Below, piece after piece: positions 27,285 to 36,976 of a DNA stretch of 64,000 bases. Positions within the stretch are counted from its first letter, which is position 1; each line of letters opens with the position of its first letter. Below the pieces are notes generated by a model. That model was given only the letters and a program-made list of their open reading frames with translations, did no database searches and was not told the origin of the DNA. This DNA is from Pseudomonas maumuensis (GTDB lineage Bacteria; Pseudomonadota; Gammaproteobacteria; Pseudomonadales; Pseudomonadaceae). The stretch lies in contig NZ_CP077077.1 of assembly GCF_019139675.1 (NCBI RefSeq), positions 930,001 to 994,000 on the forward strand, in the 5' to 3' direction. The translations under genes were made by a program, and so were the position numbers.

Positions 27285-28190
27285 ATGCATATATTGCTGA
27301 CCGGCGGTACCGGCCTTATCGGCCAACACCTGTGCCAACGGTGGCTAGGCGAGGGCCATCGGCTGACGGTCTGGAGCCGCAGGCCGGAACAGGTGGCGAA
27401 AATCTGTGGCACTGGAGTGCGTGGCGTCGCGCGGCTGGACGATATCGCCGAGGACGACACAGTGGATGCGGTCATCAACCTGGCCGGTGCGCCCATCGCC
27501 GATCGGCCCTGGACTGCGGCGCGGCGCACTCTGCTCTGGGCCAGCCGGGTGGCGCTCACCGAACAGTTGCTGGCCTGGCTGGAGAGTCGTGAGCAGAAGC
27601 CGTCGGTGCTGGTTTCAGGCTCTGCGGTGGGTTGGTACGGCGATGGTGGCGAGCGCGAGCTTACGGAGACTTCGGCGCCGGTGAAGGAGGACTTCGCCAG
27701 CCAGCTGTGCATCGCCTGGGAGGAGACCGCGCTGCGTGCCCAGGCATTGGGGATCCGCGTGGTGCTGGTGCGTACCGGCCTGGTGCTGGCAGCCGATGGC
27801 GGCTTTTTGTCGCGCCTGCTCCTGCCCTACAAACTGGGCCTGGGCGGGCCTCTGGGCGATGGCCGGCAGTGGATGCCTTGGGTGCATATCGACGATCAAA
27901 TCGCCTTGATTGATTTTCTCATGCAGCACAAGGATGCGAGCGGTCCTTATAATGCCTGCGCGCCGGAGCCGGTGCGCAATCGGGAGTTCGCCAAGCGTCT
28001 GGGCCGTACCTTGCATCGCCCGGCGTTCATGCCGATGCCGGCCCTGCTGCTCAAGGCCGGGCTTGGTGAATTGTCGACCCTGCTGCTCGGTGGCCAGCGC
28101 GCCCGTCCGGTGCGCTTGCTGGCGGCAGGTTTCACGTTCCGCTTCAACGATCTGCAATCGGCCCTGGACAACCTGTCCAGCCGCCTCTGA
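27285..28190 (+). CDS. TIGR01777-family NAD-dependent epimerase (YfcH-like)
   Basis: A 301-residue extended SDR. The N-terminal [14 protein letters not shown] loop binds the nucleotide; the [13 protein letters not shown] segment and the C-terminal DUF1731 region ([15 protein letters not shown] pattern) define the TIGR01777 family. The catalytic Tyr lies in [16 protein letters not shown]. Substrate is unknown. GAGG lies eight bases before the ATG. It precedes hemH by 13 bases, so the two are probably one operon, divergent from renalase. Confidence 0.9.
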   Translation: MHILLTGGTGLIGQHLCQRWLGEGHRLTVWSRRPEQVAKICGTGVRGVARLDDIAEDDTVDAVINLAGAPIADRPWTAARRTLLWASRVALTEQLLAWLESREQKPSVLVSGSAVGWYGDGGERELTETSAPVKEDFASQLCIAWEETALRAQALGIRVVLVRTGLVLAADGGFLSRLLLPYKLGLGGPLGDGRQWMPWVHIDDQIALIDFLMQHKDASGPYNACAPEPVRNREFAKRLGRTLHRPAFMPMPALLLKAGLGELSTLLLGGQRARPVRLLAAGFTFRFNDLQSALDNLSSRL

Positions 28191-28203
28191 CATAGGACGC
28201 TGC

Positions 28204-29217
28204 ATGACCGATCACGCTCTGCTGTTGGTCAACCTGGGCTCGCCGGCCTCCACCTCGGTGGCCGACGTGCGCCGTTACCTCAACCAATTCCTCATGGACC
28301 CGTATGTGATCGATCTGCCTTGGCCGGTGCGGCGGTTGCTGGTGTCGCTGATCCTGATCAAGCGGCCGGAGCAGTCGGCCCATGCCTACGGGTCGATCTG
28401 GTGGGATGAAGGTTCACCCTTGGTGGTGCTGACCCGCCGCCTGCGCCAGGCGATGCTCGAGCATTGGCCCCATGGCCCGGTGGAGATCGCCATGCGCTAT
28501 GGCGAGCCGGCACTGCCTGACGTGCTCGAGCGCCTGGCCACGCAAGGTGTGCGCAAGGTGACGTTGGCACCGCTTTATCCACAGTTCGCCGACAGTACCG
28601 TGACCACGGTGGTGGAGCTGGCGAAGCAGACCATCGCCGAGCGCCGGCTGCCCTTGCAGACTCGCGTGCTCCAGCCGTTCTACGAGCATCCCGACTATAT
28701 CGAGGCATTGGCCGCCAGTGCCCGCCCGTACCTGGAGCAGGACTACGATCACCTGCTGCTTAGCTTCCATGGTTTGCCCGAGCGGCACCTGAAAAAGCTC
28801 GACCCCACCGGCAACCATGACTTCCAGGCGGCCGACTGCTGCAAGGACGCCAGCGCCGAGATGCGCGCGGTGTGCTATCGCGGCCAGTGCCTGGCCACAG
28901 CCAGGGCGTTCGCTACGAAGATGGGCATACCCGACGGCAAGTGGTCGGTGTCGTTCCAATCGCGTCTGGGTCGGGCCAAGTGGATCGAGCCCTATACCGA
29001 AACGCGGCTTGATGAGCTGGGCAAGGCGGGAGTGAAGAAGTTGCTGGTGATGTGCCCGGCGTTTGTCGCCGACTGCATCGAGACACTGGAAGAGATCGGC
29101 ATGCGCGGCAGCGAGCAGTTCATCGAGGCCGGCGGCAAGGAACTGGTGCTGGTGCCGTGCCTGAACGATCACCCGGAGTGGGTGAGGGTACTGGCGGGGA
29201 TGTGCGAAAAGGCCTGA
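28204..29217 (+). CDS. hemH: Ferrochelatase
   Basis: A 337-residue enzyme inserting Fe2+ into protoporphyrin IX, the last step of haem synthesis. The start ATG 28204 ([16 protein letters not shown]) has AGGA six bases upstream. Key segments are [14 protein letters not shown] with the metal-site His, the [18 protein letters not shown] cysteine-rich segment, and [12 protein letters not shown] with the catalytic Glu. Photolyase and ferrochelatase genes are neighbours in many pseudomonads. Confidence 0.97.
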   Translation: MTDHALLLVNLGSPASTSVADVRRYLNQFLMDPYVIDLPWPVRRLLVSLILIKRPEQSAHAYGSIWWDEGSPLVVLTRRLRQAMLEHWPHGPVEIAMRYGEPALPDVLERLATQGVRKVTLAPLYPQFADSTVTTVVELAKQTIAERRLPLQTRVLQPFYEHPDYIEALAASARPYLEQDYDHLLLSFHGLPERHLKKLDPTGNHDFQAADCCKDASAEMRAVCYRGQCLATARAFATKMGIPDGKWSVSFQSRLGRAKWIEPYTETRLDELGKAGVKKLLVMCPAFVADCIETLEEIGMRGSEQFIEAGGKELVLVPCLNDHPEWVRVLAGMCEKA

Positions 29218-29223
29218 GCAAGT

Positions 29224-29258
29224 GTTCGTGGGAACGGGGCTAGCCCGCTCCCACGAAC
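29224..29258. terminator. Hairpin between convergent hemH and uraA
   Basis: GTTCGTGGGA (29224-29233) and TCCCACGAAC (29249-29258) form a 10-base stem extended by CGGG/CCCG around the loop. It lies 7 bases after the hemH stop and 13 bases from the uraA stop, and resembles a single putida REP-type unit acting as a bidirectional terminator. Confidence 0.6.
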
Positions 29259-29270
29259 GCCGCGGTCCGA

Positions 29271-30545
29271 TCAGGGCAACTGATCATCCAGCTTCTTGTT
29301 CTTCCAGCCATCATTGCCCGGCAGGATCAGGTTCAGGGCAATGGCCACCACGGCGCACAGAGCGATGCCCTTCAGGCCCCAGTCGTCCGGGCCGTCACCG
29401 CTACCGATCAGCACGCCGCCGATACCGAACACCAGAGTCACCGAGACGATCACCAGGTTGCGGGCTTCGGCCAGGTCGATCTTGTGGCGGATCATGGTGT
29501 TCATGCCCACCGCGGCGATCGAACCGAACAGCAGGCAGAGAATGCCGCCCATCACCGGTACCGGAATGCTCTGCAGCAATGCGCCGAACTTGCCGATGAA
29601 GGCCAGGGTGATGGCGAATACCGCCGCCCAGGTCATGATCTTCGGGTTGTAGTTCTTGGTCAGCATCACCGCGCCGGTCACTTCGGCGTAGGTGGTGTTG
29701 GGCGGACCACCGAACAGGCCGGCCGCGGTGGTGGCCAGGCCATCACCGAGCAGGGTGCGGTGCAGGCCCGGCTTCTTGAGGTAGTCCCGACCGGTCACGC
29801 TGCCCACGGCGATCACGCCGCCGATGTGCTCGATCGCCGGGGCCAGGGCCACCGGTACGATGAACAGGATCGCCTGCCAGTTGAACGCTGGCGCGGTGAA
29901 ATTCGGCACTTCCAGCCATGGTGCCGCGGCGATCTTGGCGGTGTCGACCACGCCGAAGGCGAACGACAGGGCGAAGCCGACGAGCACACCGGCAATGATC
30001 GGCACCAGGCGGAAGATGCCCTTGCCGAACACCGCAACGATCAGCGTGGTCAACAGGGCCGGCATGGAGATCAGCATGGCGGTCTTGTACGGCATCAGCG
30101 CAGCGCCGTCGCCACCTTTGCCCATCGCCATGTTGGCGGCGATCGGCGCCATGGCCAGGCCGATGGAGATGATCACCGGCCCGATCACTACCGGCGGCAG
30201 CATGCGGTCGATGAAGCCGGTGCCCTTGATCTTCACCATCAGGCCCATGAAGGTGTACACGAAGCCTGCAGCCATGACGCCGCCCATGGTCTCGGCCAGG
30301 CCGAACTGGCCCTTGGCGAGGATGATCGGGGTAATGAAGGCGAAGCTCGAAGCCAGGAAAACCGGGACTTGACGGCCCGTGACCAGCTGGAACAGCAGGG
30401 TGCCGATACCGGCGGTGAACAGTGCCACGTTGGGGTCGAGGCCGGTGATCAGCGGCATCAGCACCAGCGCGCCGAATGCCACGAAGAGCATCTGCGCGCC
30501 CGAAACGACCTGGCGCCAGAGCGGGTCGTTGAAGCCGTCCTGCAT
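29271..30545 (-). CDS. uraA: Uracil permease (nucleobase:cation symporter-2 family)
   Basis: A 424-residue inner membrane transporter with about 12-14 hydrophobic helices. Family markers are VPVALAPAIEHIGG and GLFGGPPNTTYAEVTGAV, which carry the substrate-binding Glu residues, and PVPVMGGILCLLFGSIA. Uracil is the likely substrate because upp, which converts uracil to UMP, lies 2 bases upstream in the same operon. Confidence 0.93.
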   Translation of the reverse strand: MQDGFNDPLWRQVVSGAQMLFVAFGALVLMPLITGLDPNVALFTAGIGTLLFQLVTGRQVPVFLASSFAFITPIILAKGQFGLAETMGGVMAAGFVYTFMGLMVKIKGTGFIDRMLPPVVIGPVIISIGLAMAPIAANMAMGKGGDGAALMPYKTAMLISMPALLTTLIVAVFGKGIFRLVPIIAGVLVGFALSFAFGVVDTAKIAAAPWLEVPNFTAPAFNWQAILFIVPVALAPAIEHIGGVIAVGSVTGRDYLKKPGLHRTLLGDGLATTAAGLFGGPPNTTYAEVTGAVMLTKNYNPKIMTWAAVFAITLAFIGKFGALLQSIPVPVMGGILCLLFGSIAAVGMNTMIRHKIDLAEARNLVIVSVTLVFGIGGVLIGSGDGPDDWGLKGIALCAVVAIALNLILPGNDGWKNKKLDDQLP

Positions 30546-30547
30546 GG

Positions 30548-31186
30548 TCAGGCGTCCTTCTGCTTGGTGCCGAAGATCTTGTCGCCGGCATCACCCAGGC
30601 CCGGCACGATGTAGCCGTGCTCGTTGAGGCGCTGGTCGATCGAGGCGGTGTAGATCTGCACGTCCGGGTGGGCTTTTTCCACCACCTCGATGCCTTCGGG
30701 CGCCGCGACCAGGACCATGGCGCGGATTTCCTTGCAGCCGGCTTTTTTCAGCAGGTCGATGGTGGCGACCATCGAGTTGCCGGTGGCCAGCATCGGGTCG
30801 ATGATCAAGGCCAGGCGCTGGTTGATGTCCGGCGCGAGCTTTTCGAGGTAGGTATGGGCTTCGAGGGTCTCTTCGTTGCGGGCCACGCCCACGGCGCTGA
30901 CTTTGGCGCCCGGGATCAGGCTGAGCACGCCGTCGAGCATGCCGATGCCGGCGCGCAAAATCGGCACCACGGTGATCTTCTTGCCGGCGATTTTCTCGAC
31001 CTGCACCTTGCCGCACCAACCGTCGATCTCGTAGGTTTCGAGCGGCAGGTCCTGGGTGGCTTCATAGGTCAGTAATGCACCGACTTCCTGGGCGAGTTCG
31101 CGAAAATTCTTGGTGCTGATATCGGCACGGCGCATCAGGCCGAGCTTGTGGCGGATCAGCGGATGGCGGATCTCACGAGTAGGCAT
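30548..31186 (-). CDS. upp: Uracil phosphoribosyltransferase
   Basis: A 212-residue enzyme making UMP from uracil and PRPP. The start is ATG 31186 ([19 protein letters not shown]), giving the standard length. Motifs are [13 protein letters not shown], the PRPP loop [13 protein letters not shown] and [12 protein letters not shown] at the C-terminus. It forms an operon with uraA and diverges from hpt across 165 bases. Confidence 0.97.
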   Translation of the reverse strand: MPTREIRHPLIRHKLGLMRRADISTKNFRELAQEVGALLTYEATQDLPLETYEIDGWCGKVQVEKIAGKKITVVPILRAGIGMLDGVLSLIPGAKVSAVGVARNEETLEAHTYLEKLAPDINQRLALIIDPMLATGNSMVATIDLLKKAGCKEIRAMVLVAAPEGIEVVEKAHPDVQIYTASIDQRLNEHGYIVPGLGDAGDKIFGTKQKDA

Positions 31187-31351
31187 AGGGGGAGGGCTCC
31201 GGGAGGCGGGCAAAAAAACCGCGCTAGATTAATCTATTCAGTCTTTGATGTCGTGCAGTCATTGTGCACGTTAGTCCATAAAGGCTTGATCTGGGACGAG
31301 CGGATGCGTACCTTTGCCCGCTTTTCCAAAACGCACCCCCTGGAGAGCGCC

Positions 31352-31909
31352 ATGTCCGCCGATCTCGAGCATATCCGTCAAGTGATGCGCGAGGCTGATT
31401 GCCTGTACAACGAAGCCGAGGTCGAGGCCGCCATCGCCGAGGTCGGCAAGCAGATCTGCAAGGATCTGCACGACAAGAACCCGGTGGTCTTCTGCGTGAT
31501 GAACGGTGGCCTGATCTTCTCCGGCAAGCTGCTGACTCACCTGCAGTTCCCGCTGGAGGCCTCATACCTGCACGCCACCCGCTATCGCAACACCACCAGC
31601 GGTGGCGAGCTGTTCTGGAAGGCCAAGCCCGAAGTGTCGTTCATCGACCGTGATGTGCTGATCGTCGACGACATCCTCGACGAGGGCCACACCCTCAGCG
31701 CCATCATCGAGTTCTGCAAGCACGCCGGCGCGCGCGCCGTGCATACCGCGGTGCTGATCGACAAGGATCACGACCGCAAGGCCAGCCCGGACCTGAAGGC
31801 CACCTACACCGGCTTGTCGTGCGTCGATCGCTACGTCTTCGGCTACGGCATGGACTACAAGGGCTACTGGCGCAACGCCAACGGCCTCTTCGCCGTCAAG
31901 GGGATGTGA
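31352..31909 (+). CDS. hpt: Hypoxanthine-guanine phosphoribosyltransferase
   Basis: A 185-residue purine salvage enzyme using PRPP. The start ATG 31352 (MSADLEHIRQVM) has GGAG seven bases upstream. The PRPP-binding loop VLIVDDILDEGHTL lies at about residue 100, and CVDRYVFGYGMDYKGYWRN near the end contacts the base. It is followed after 2 bases by the WbuC-like gene. The Pseudomonas form acts on hypoxanthine and guanine; exact preference is not visible. Confidence 0.92.
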   Translation: MSADLEHIRQVMREADCLYNEAEVEAAIAEVGKQICKDLHDKNPVVFCVMNGGLIFSGKLLTHLQFPLEASYLHATRYRNTTSGGELFWKAKPEVSFIDRDVLIVDDILDEGHTLSAIIEFCKHAGARAVHTAVLIDKDHDRKASPDLKATYTGLSCVDRYVFGYGMDYKGYWRNANGLFAVKGM

Positions 31910-31911
31910 GC

Positions 31912-32385
31912 ATGCGCCAGCCTGCGTTCCTCGATCAGTCGTTGTTCGTCGGGCTGGCACAAAAGGCCGCCGAGAGTCCGCGTGGCCGCCAGCACCACAA
32001 CTTCCACCAGATGGAAGAGCCCTGCCACCGCATGGCGGTGGGCTTGCAGCCAGCCACCTACATCCCACCGCACAGGCACCTGAGTGACGACAAGGCCGAG
32101 GTCTTGATCGTCCTGAAAGGGCGTTTGGGTTTGCTGATCTTCGATGACCTGGGACAGGTCACCGACAAACGTGTGCTGCAAGCGGGCGGCGAGTGTCTTG
32201 GGGTCGACCTGGTGCCTGGCACCTACCATGGCCTGGTGGTGCTTGAGGCCGACAGCGTCATGTTCGAGTGCAAGGCCGGGCCGTACCGGCCGGTGGGCGA
32301 GGGGGAGCACGCTCATTGGGCGCCGCGTGAAGGTGAAGCGGGTGTTGCCGAGTATCACGCCTGGATGCGCGCGCAGTTCGATTGA
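31912..32385 (+). CDS. WbuC-family cupin protein
   Basis: A 157-residue single-domain cupin. PPHRHLSDDKAEVLIVLKGRLGLLIFDD carries the first metal-binding motif (HxH and Glu), and GTYHGLVVLE the second His. The N-terminal FLDQSLFVGLAQKAAESPRGRQHHNFH matches WbuC proteins, which are found near sugar or LPS genes elsewhere. Here it is coupled to hpt with a 2-base gap, so its role is unclear. Confidence 0.8.
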   Translation: MRQPAFLDQSLFVGLAQKAAESPRGRQHHNFHQMEEPCHRMAVGLQPATYIPPHRHLSDDKAEVLIVLKGRLGLLIFDDLGQVTDKRVLQAGGECLGVDLVPGTYHGLVVLEADSVMFECKAGPYRPVGEGEHAHWAPREGEAGVAEYHAWMRAQFD

Positions 32386-32484
32386 GCTTGCGCCCAGTCT
32401 TGAGCCCGCTCCCTCACCTCAGGAGCGGCTTGCTCCGCGACAGGGCCTGTGCGTAGAGTGCCTGCTCATGCCAAGGAGCCACAC

Positions 32485-32955
32485 ATGCGTGCGATCGTCC
32501 CCCTCCTGCTGGCGGTGAGCCTGCCACTCTCGGCCGCCCCGCTGCACAGCCAGTTCCTCCCGCCTGACGACCTGTCCCTGCGCCAGGAGGCACCGGCCAG
32601 TCAGCAATTGCTGCAGGTCACCGACTACACCGTGGTGGTGGGCACCCAGCGCCAGTCCGACCAGCAACCCATCCCGATCACTTCGTCCTTGCAGATGCGC
32701 TTGAAGGGCAAGCCGTTGAGCAAGGGTTCAACCATCGCCCAGGTGCTGCTCAACTTTGATGGCGAAGGCGGCAAGAGCCTGAAAAAGCCGGTCTACGACG
32801 ACAAGAGCCGGACCCTGACCCTCAACTATCCGATGGCCGATTATCGGGTGATCATGGACCTTTTGCGCAACGAAACCCTGTACGTGCAGTTCCTCACCTA
32901 CGCCAACGGTCATGTCTGGGCCGACCTGCACACCGGCACCGTACGAACGCGTTGA
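32485..32955 (+). CDS. Conserved periplasmic protein of unknown function
   Basis: A 156-residue protein with a Sec signal peptide (MRAIVPLLLAVSLPLSAAP), so it is probably periplasmic. The mature part is beta-rich, with no motif I recognise. The start at 32485 has AAGGAG nine bases upstream. It stands alone between the cupin gene and the PA4642-like gene. Confidence 0.75.
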   Translation: MRAIVPLLLAVSLPLSAAPLHSQFLPPDDLSLRQEAPASQQLLQVTDYTVVVGTQRQSDQQPIPITSSLQMRLKGKPLSKGSTIAQVLLNFDGEGGKSLKKPVYDDKSRTLTLNYPMADYRVIMDLLRNETLYVQFLTYANGHVWADLHTGTVRTR

Positions 32956-33025
32956 GGCTCGCCGTCGCCGGGGGGTAAACTGCCGGCCTTCGAAAATGTC
33001 CGTGATGGTCCAGTTGGAGTCGGCG

Positions 33026-33316
33026 ATGCGTAAAGACAAGAAACAAGTGATTGGTGACGAGATCAGCGACGAGTACATCAAGACGTTCCTGCAATTCGAG
33101 CCGGCCGATGGCCTGACCTCGCCTTCGCACCACAAGCTGATCAAAGGCTACCGCGGCCTGCGCGTCGATGACTTCGAGCGTTACGTCGGCTTTTTCGTCG
33201 CCGCCGGCTATGACTTGGACGGCAAGGACGAACATGGCAAGACCTTCGCCGAGGCCATCGCCGACCAGCGCAATGCGCCGGAGTACATCGAGATCATCGA
33301 AAAAGCCCGCGGCTGA
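33026..33316 (+). CDS. PA4642-family conserved small protein
   Basis: A 96-residue cytosolic protein beginning MRKDKKQVIGDEISDEYIKTFL. The start at 33026 is chosen because TTGGAG lies six bases upstream; ATGs at 32996 and 33005 are less well placed. The segment VDDFERYVGFFVAAGYDLDGKDEHGKT resembles an ankyrin-like or helical repeat. Function is unknown. A bidirectional terminator follows, shared with mqo. Confidence 0.8.
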   Translation: MRKDKKQVIGDEISDEYIKTFLQFEPADGLTSPSHHKLIKGYRGLRVDDFERYVGFFVAAGYDLDGKDEHGKTFAEAIADQRNAPEYIEIIEKARG

Positions 33317-33352
33317 CCTGGCAAGCCCGCTCTGCGGGCGCGTCCCAGGCAC

Positions 33353-33379
33353 AAAAAAACGCCCCGAGGGGCGTTTTTT
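33353..33379. terminator. Bidirectional terminator between PA4642-like gene and mqo
   Basis: A7-CGCCCC-GA-GGGGCG-T6 forms a compact symmetric hairpin flanked by A and T runs, so it can stop transcription from both converging genes. Confidence 0.9.
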
Positions 33380-33392
33380 CGTTTCAGCCGGA

Positions 33393-34898
33393 TCAGGCGT
33401 AATGCTTGGCCGGGCTGCTTTCCACCAGCTCCAGGGCCGCGTCGTTGTCGGCGCTGATCTTGTGGTACAGGGCCGCGTCGGTGGCCAGGGTCTTCTCACG
33501 GGCGGGGAAGATTTCCTTGAGCTTGGCGGCCCAGGCGCCCTTGGCCTGCTCGGGGAAGCAGCGCTCGATCAGCTCGAGCATGATCGACACGGTCACCGAG
33601 GCGCCCGGCGATGCGCCCAGCAGCGCGGCCAGGCTGCCGTCTTCGGCGGATACCAGCTCGGTGCCGAACTGCAGGATGCCGCCTTTCTTCGGATCCTTCT
33701 TGATGATCTGCACGCGCTGGCCGGCGACTTCCAGGCGCCAGTCCTCGGCTTTCGCCTCTGGGTAGAAGCGGCGCAGCGACTCCAGGCGCTGCTCCATCGA
33801 CTGCATCACTTCGCTGACCAGGTACTTGGTCAGGTCCATGTTGTCACGGGCCACGGCCAGCATCGGGCCGATATTGCCCATGCGCACCGACAGCGGCAGG
33901 TCCATGAACGAGCCGTGCTTGAGGAACTTGGTGGTGAAGCCGGCGTATGGCCCGAACAGCAGCGATTTCTTGCCGTCGACCACGCGGGTGTCCAGGTGCG
34001 GCACCGACATCGGCGGGGCGCCGACGGCGGCCTGGCTGTAGACCTTGGCCTGGTGCTGCTTGACGATCTCCGGATTGTCGCAACGCAGCCACTGGCCGCT
34101 GACCGGGAAGCCGCCGAAGCCCTTGCTTTCCGGGATGCCGGACACCTGCAGCAGGGGCAGGGCGGCGCCGCCGGCACCGAGGAAGACGAAGCGGGCGTCC
34201 ACTTCACGGCTGCCGCCGCTGTTGACGTCCTTGATGCTCACGGTCCAGCCGCTGCCGTTGCGGCGCAGGCCGACGACCTTCTTGCTGTACTTGACCTGGG
34301 CATCCGGCGAGTCGCCAAGCAGCTTGAGGAGCTTGTTGGTGAGGGCACCGAAGTTGACGTCGGTGCCTTTCATCACGCGGGTGGCGGCGATGTGCTGGTC
34401 GGCCGGGCGGCCTGGCATCATCAGCGGCATCCAGTCCTTCATCACGGCCTTGTCTTCGGTGTATTCCATCTCGGCGAAGGCGTGGTGCTGCTTGAGCAGC
34501 TCGAAACGCTTCTTGAGGAACGAAACGCCCTTGTCACCTTCGACGTAGCTCAGGTGCGGCACCGGGTTGATGAAGGCGCGCGGCGAGCCGAAGTTGCCTT
34601 TGCGGCTCAGGTAGGCCCAGAACTGGCGTGAAACCTCGAACTGGGTGTTGATGTGCACGGCCTTCTTGATGTCGATGCTGCCATCGGCGGCCTGCGGGGT
34701 GTAATTGAGCTCGCACAGGCCAGCATGGCCGGTACCGGCGTTGTTCCAGGGGTTGGAACTCTCCGCGGCTCCGGAGTCCATCGCCTCGACGACCTCGAGC
34801 TTCAGGGTCGGGTCGAGCTCCTTGAGCAGTACGGCCAGGGTGGCACTCATGATGCCCGCGCCTACCAGTACCACATCAACCGATTCGTTCTGCGCCAT
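33393..34898 (-). CDS. mqo: Malate:quinone oxidoreductase
   Basis: A 501-residue membrane-associated flavoprotein oxidising malate to oxaloacetate with electrons passed to quinone. The start ATG 34898 ([15 protein letters not shown]) has GGAG eight bases upstream. Motifs are the FAD loop [35 protein letters not shown], and [19 protein letters not shown] at the C-terminus. P. putida strains usually carry several mqo paralogues and which one this is cannot be told here. Confidence 0.95.
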   Translation of the reverse strand: MAQNESVDVVLVGAGIMSATLAVLLKELDPTLKLEVVEAMDSGAAESSNPWNNAGTGHAGLCELNYTPQAADGSIDIKKAVHINTQFEVSRQFWAYLSRKGNFGSPRAFINPVPHLSYVEGDKGVSFLKKRFELLKQHHAFAEMEYTEDKAVMKDWMPLMMPGRPADQHIAATRVMKGTDVNFGALTNKLLKLLGDSPDAQVKYSKKVVGLRRNGSGWTVSIKDVNSGGSREVDARFVFLGAGGAALPLLQVSGIPESKGFGGFPVSGQWLRCDNPEIVKQHQAKVYSQAAVGAPPMSVPHLDTRVVDGKKSLLFGPYAGFTTKFLKHGSFMDLPLSVRMGNIGPMLAVARDNMDLTKYLVSEVMQSMEQRLESLRRFYPEAKAEDWRLEVAGQRVQIIKKDPKKGGILQFGTELVSAEDGSLAALLGASPGASVTVSIMLELIERCFPEQAKGAWAAKLKEIFPAREKTLATDAALYHKISADNDAALELVESSPAKHYA

Positions 34899-35503
34899 TA
34901 ACGCGTCTCCACAATCTACAGCACCTAATTGACAGCATAGGATCCCTGGGTTGGCCAGGATCGCCATGTCCGACTCTTCGCAGTTCTTGCAACTTCCGCG
35001 GACACCGCCAATCAGTCTTGGGTGTTCGGCTATTGAACGCCCATTGCCACGGGTGCGGCAATTCGACTTATGGTCAAGTGGTCCGTCGTGCGTTATGGAC
35101 CGGCCTCAGGCGTTCATCAGGGATGAGCGCTTTTGCCGTCTGTTCAGGGCTGTTCGGTACACATCTGCCGCTCTTGCACATGCCAGACTGTTCATTTGCT
35201 CGCCACACTCTCGTGAAGTTGTGAAAAACCGTTTTTTCACGCTCTTTTGGAGTCGTGAACCTCAAAAGTGGACTGCGCGATGGCAACCCGCAGGTTCATG
35301 CGCAGCGGACGGCCGGAAACAGCAGGCACGACAGCCAATGCAAGACCTGAGTGGAAGGCTCTCTGTGGGCGAAGCGTCGAGGGTGCCGGGTTGAAGCGGC
35401 GAATGCGGGGCCCGATCAGGAGACGTCCTTATAATCGGGGGGAGATTATAACGATGTCGCGGGCGGAAAGGGCGTACTTGTTGGGTTTTTATTGCAGCGT
35501 TTG
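34899..35503. other. 605-base intergenic region upstream of mqo
   Basis: No convincing gene is seen; open frames on both strands are short and lack ribosome sites. The sequence includes GTGAAAAACC/GTTTTTTCAC, a near palindrome at 35221-35240, and the 8-base inverted repeat TTATAATC/GATTATAA at 35429-35451. The mqo promoter must lie in the part near 34920-35100 but I cannot place it. Confidence 0.6.
35429..35451. promoter_or_regulatory. Inverted repeat TTATAATC / GATTATAA
   Basis: Two perfect 8-base arms (35429-35436 and 35444-35451) flank a 7-base purine spacer (all G but for one A). Each arm contains TATAAT on one strand, so it could be an operator overlapping a -10 box. It lies 52 bases beyond the stop of the 77-residue gene at 35504. 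Confidence 0.35.
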
Positions 35504-35737
35504 TCAGGCCGCGAGGGTGCGTTGCTGCCAGCGGCGCGTTGCACCGTTGCAAATCCGGGCGCTGGCCGGTAGCGGGCGGCCCAGCCAGGCCAGTCGCGCT
35601 TCGCGAACCTGCACCCAGGTGCCGTTGCCCGGCGGTGTGGCGCACTGCTTGAAGGCCAGGCAGGTGCCATCGCTGTCGAGGCGGGCGTAGGTGGCGTGGC
35701 GCGGGCGGTGGAAGAGCAGGGTCCAGAGCGAGGCCAT
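35504..35737 (-). CDS. Conserved hypothetical small protein
   Basis: A 77-residue protein beginning MASLWTLLFHRPRHATYARLD. The start at 35737 has AGGA eight bases upstream. It is basic, without signal peptide or membrane helix; PPGNGTWVQVREARLAWLGRPLP is a notable segment. I do not know the function. Longer frames into the yajG promoter are unlikely. An antisense frame at 35454 overlaps it and is considered less likely. Confidence 0.55.
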   Translation of the reverse strand: MASLWTLLFHRPRHATYARLDSDGTCLAFKQCATPPGNGTWVQVREARLAWLGRPLPASARICNGATRRWQQRTLAA

Positions 35738-35881
35738 GGCGGGGCGTCCTGTGTGTGAGGGCTGGCGCAAGGATAAACGCAGGGGCATGAAACGATTGTG
35801 ACAAGCGGGCCGGGCCGATGGCTGGCGTGTGGTGCGCTGGGTATACTGTGGGCCTTTGCCGCTTTTTCTGGAGAAATGCGC

Positions 35882-36466
35882 ATGTTGCAACGTCTGTTGG
35901 TCGGTTTGTTCGCGGTGGCCAGCCTGAGCCTGGCCGGTTGTGCCCACAGCCCGCAGCAACTCAGCCCGCAACCCAAGCTCACCCAGCAATTGGCCCCGGT
36001 CGGCCACGGCCAGCCGGTGGTGGTCAGGGTCGTCGACGGGCGTGCCTCGCAGTCGCTCGGCACCCGTGGTGGCATGTACCCCGAGACCAGCACCATCACC
36101 GTCAGTGGCAATGACGTGGTGCCCAAGCTGCAGGCCCAGGCCGAGGCGGCGGTGCGCCTGCTGGGCTTCACCCCGACGCCGAATGCCGGCAATGCCCCGC
36201 AGTTGACCGTGACCCTGGCCGAGCTCAAGTACCAGTCGCCCAAGGACAAGATGTACGTGACCGAGGCGACCATCGGTGCCACCTTCCGCGCTGACGTATC
36301 GAACGCCAACCGTCGCTACAGCGGCCGTTACGGTGCCTCGTTGGACCAGCGCTTCGGCATGGCGCCGAACCAGGAAACCAACACCAAGCTGGTGAGTGAC
36401 GTGCTCAGCGATGCCCTGACCCGTCTTTTCAAAGACCCGACCATCGGTCAGGTGCTGGGCGAGTAA
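35882..36466 (+). CDS. yajG: YajG-family outer membrane lipoprotein
   Basis: A 194-residue lipoprotein. The start at 35882 (MLQRLLVGLFAVASLSLAGC) is preferred because GGAG lies eight bases upstream; ATG 35876 would be too close to it. The lipobox LAGC puts Cys at position 20. The body has YajG family features (VVRVVDGRASQSLGTRGG and LTRLFKDPTI at the end). Function is unknown. A strong terminator follows. Confidence 0.85.
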   Translation: MLQRLLVGLFAVASLSLAGCAHSPQQLSPQPKLTQQLAPVGHGQPVVVRVVDGRASQSLGTRGGMYPETSTITVSGNDVVPKLQAQAEAAVRLLGFTPTPNAGNAPQLTVTLAELKYQSPKDKMYVTEATIGATFRADVSNANRRYSGRYGASLDQRFGMAPNQETNTKLVSDVLSDALTRLFKDPTIGQVLGE

Positions 36467-36483
36467 GCGCCGATACCGCGTAG

Positions 36484-36521
36484 AAAAGCCCGCTGCCTGC
36501 GAAACAGGCAGCGGGCTTTTT
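36484..36521 (+). terminator. Rho-independent terminator of yajG
   Basis: A 14-base stem AAAAGCCCGCTGCCTG / CAGGCAGCGGGCTTTT with a short loop ends in five T on the plus strand, 18 bases after the yajG stop. Confidence 0.92.
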
Positions 36522-36532
36522 CATGGCTGTAT

Positions 36533-36604
36533 CTAGTGTGGTGTTTCACAAATAACGACCATAACTCGCGAGTGATTGGTCGTATTTGCAAAACACCACA
36601 CTAG
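36533..36604. repeat. 72-base near-perfect palindrome with CTAG ends
   Basis: Arms start and end with CTAGTGTGGTGTTT and AAACACCACACTAG (14 exact bases). After a 2-base mismatch they continue as CAAATA(A)CGACCA paired with TGGTCGTATTTG, and the exact centre (36568.5) is the palindrome ACTCGCGAGT at 36564-36573. It stands between the yajG terminator and the stop of the 68-residue gene. It could be a MITE-like mobile element or a pair of insertion-sequence ends; as RNA it would also form a terminator-like hairpin. Confidence 0.75.
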
Positions 36605-36611
36605 GGCCGGG

Positions 36612-36818
36612 TCAGGCGGCCTGGACGTGAAAATCCAGCAGGCTGATGCCGGTATGCGGGTCGATCTCCGGCAGATCGTCGTGGGCATGCCCGCCCAGTG
36701 CGCAATACACCAGCCATTGGCGGTCTTGGACGTTGATCGCGAAGCCGTCGATCAGCGCCTGTTGTTCGTCGCTCTGGGCCACGAGGTAGAGGCGGTCCTG
36801 GTTTTCGGCGTGCAGCAT
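36612..36818 (-). CDS. Conserved hypothetical small protein
   Basis: A 68-residue acidic cytosolic protein (MLHAENQDRLYLVAQSDEQQ). GGAG lies six bases upstream of the ATG at 36818, and codon use is like its neighbours. No domain recognised. Its stop lies 8 bases from the 72-base palindrome, which may end its transcript. Confidence 0.65.
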   Translation of the reverse strand: MLHAENQDRLYLVAQSDEQQALIDGFAINVQDRQWLVYCALGGHAHDDLPEIDPHTGISLLDFHVQAA

Positions 36819-36976
36819 GACAAGCTCCGGTCAGTTGAAGGCCGACAGAGTGGCCTGTCTTGATGACGAGCGTGTGACAGATGAAATTAGATGACAGCTG
36901 GTCGCAAAGTGGCGGTGGTTGAAGTGGGCTTGGGTAGAATGCCGGGCTTTGCCGCACGTGATACCGAGGTCGCGTA

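Noticed and set aside
35454..35690. Plus-strand frame (MSRAERAYLLGFYCSVCQ...) opposite the 77-residue gene
   Set aside because: It starts near an interesting dyad, but codon use is poor (many CGG/TGC) and the minus-strand frame has a better ribosome site. Kept only as a question in the dyad finding.
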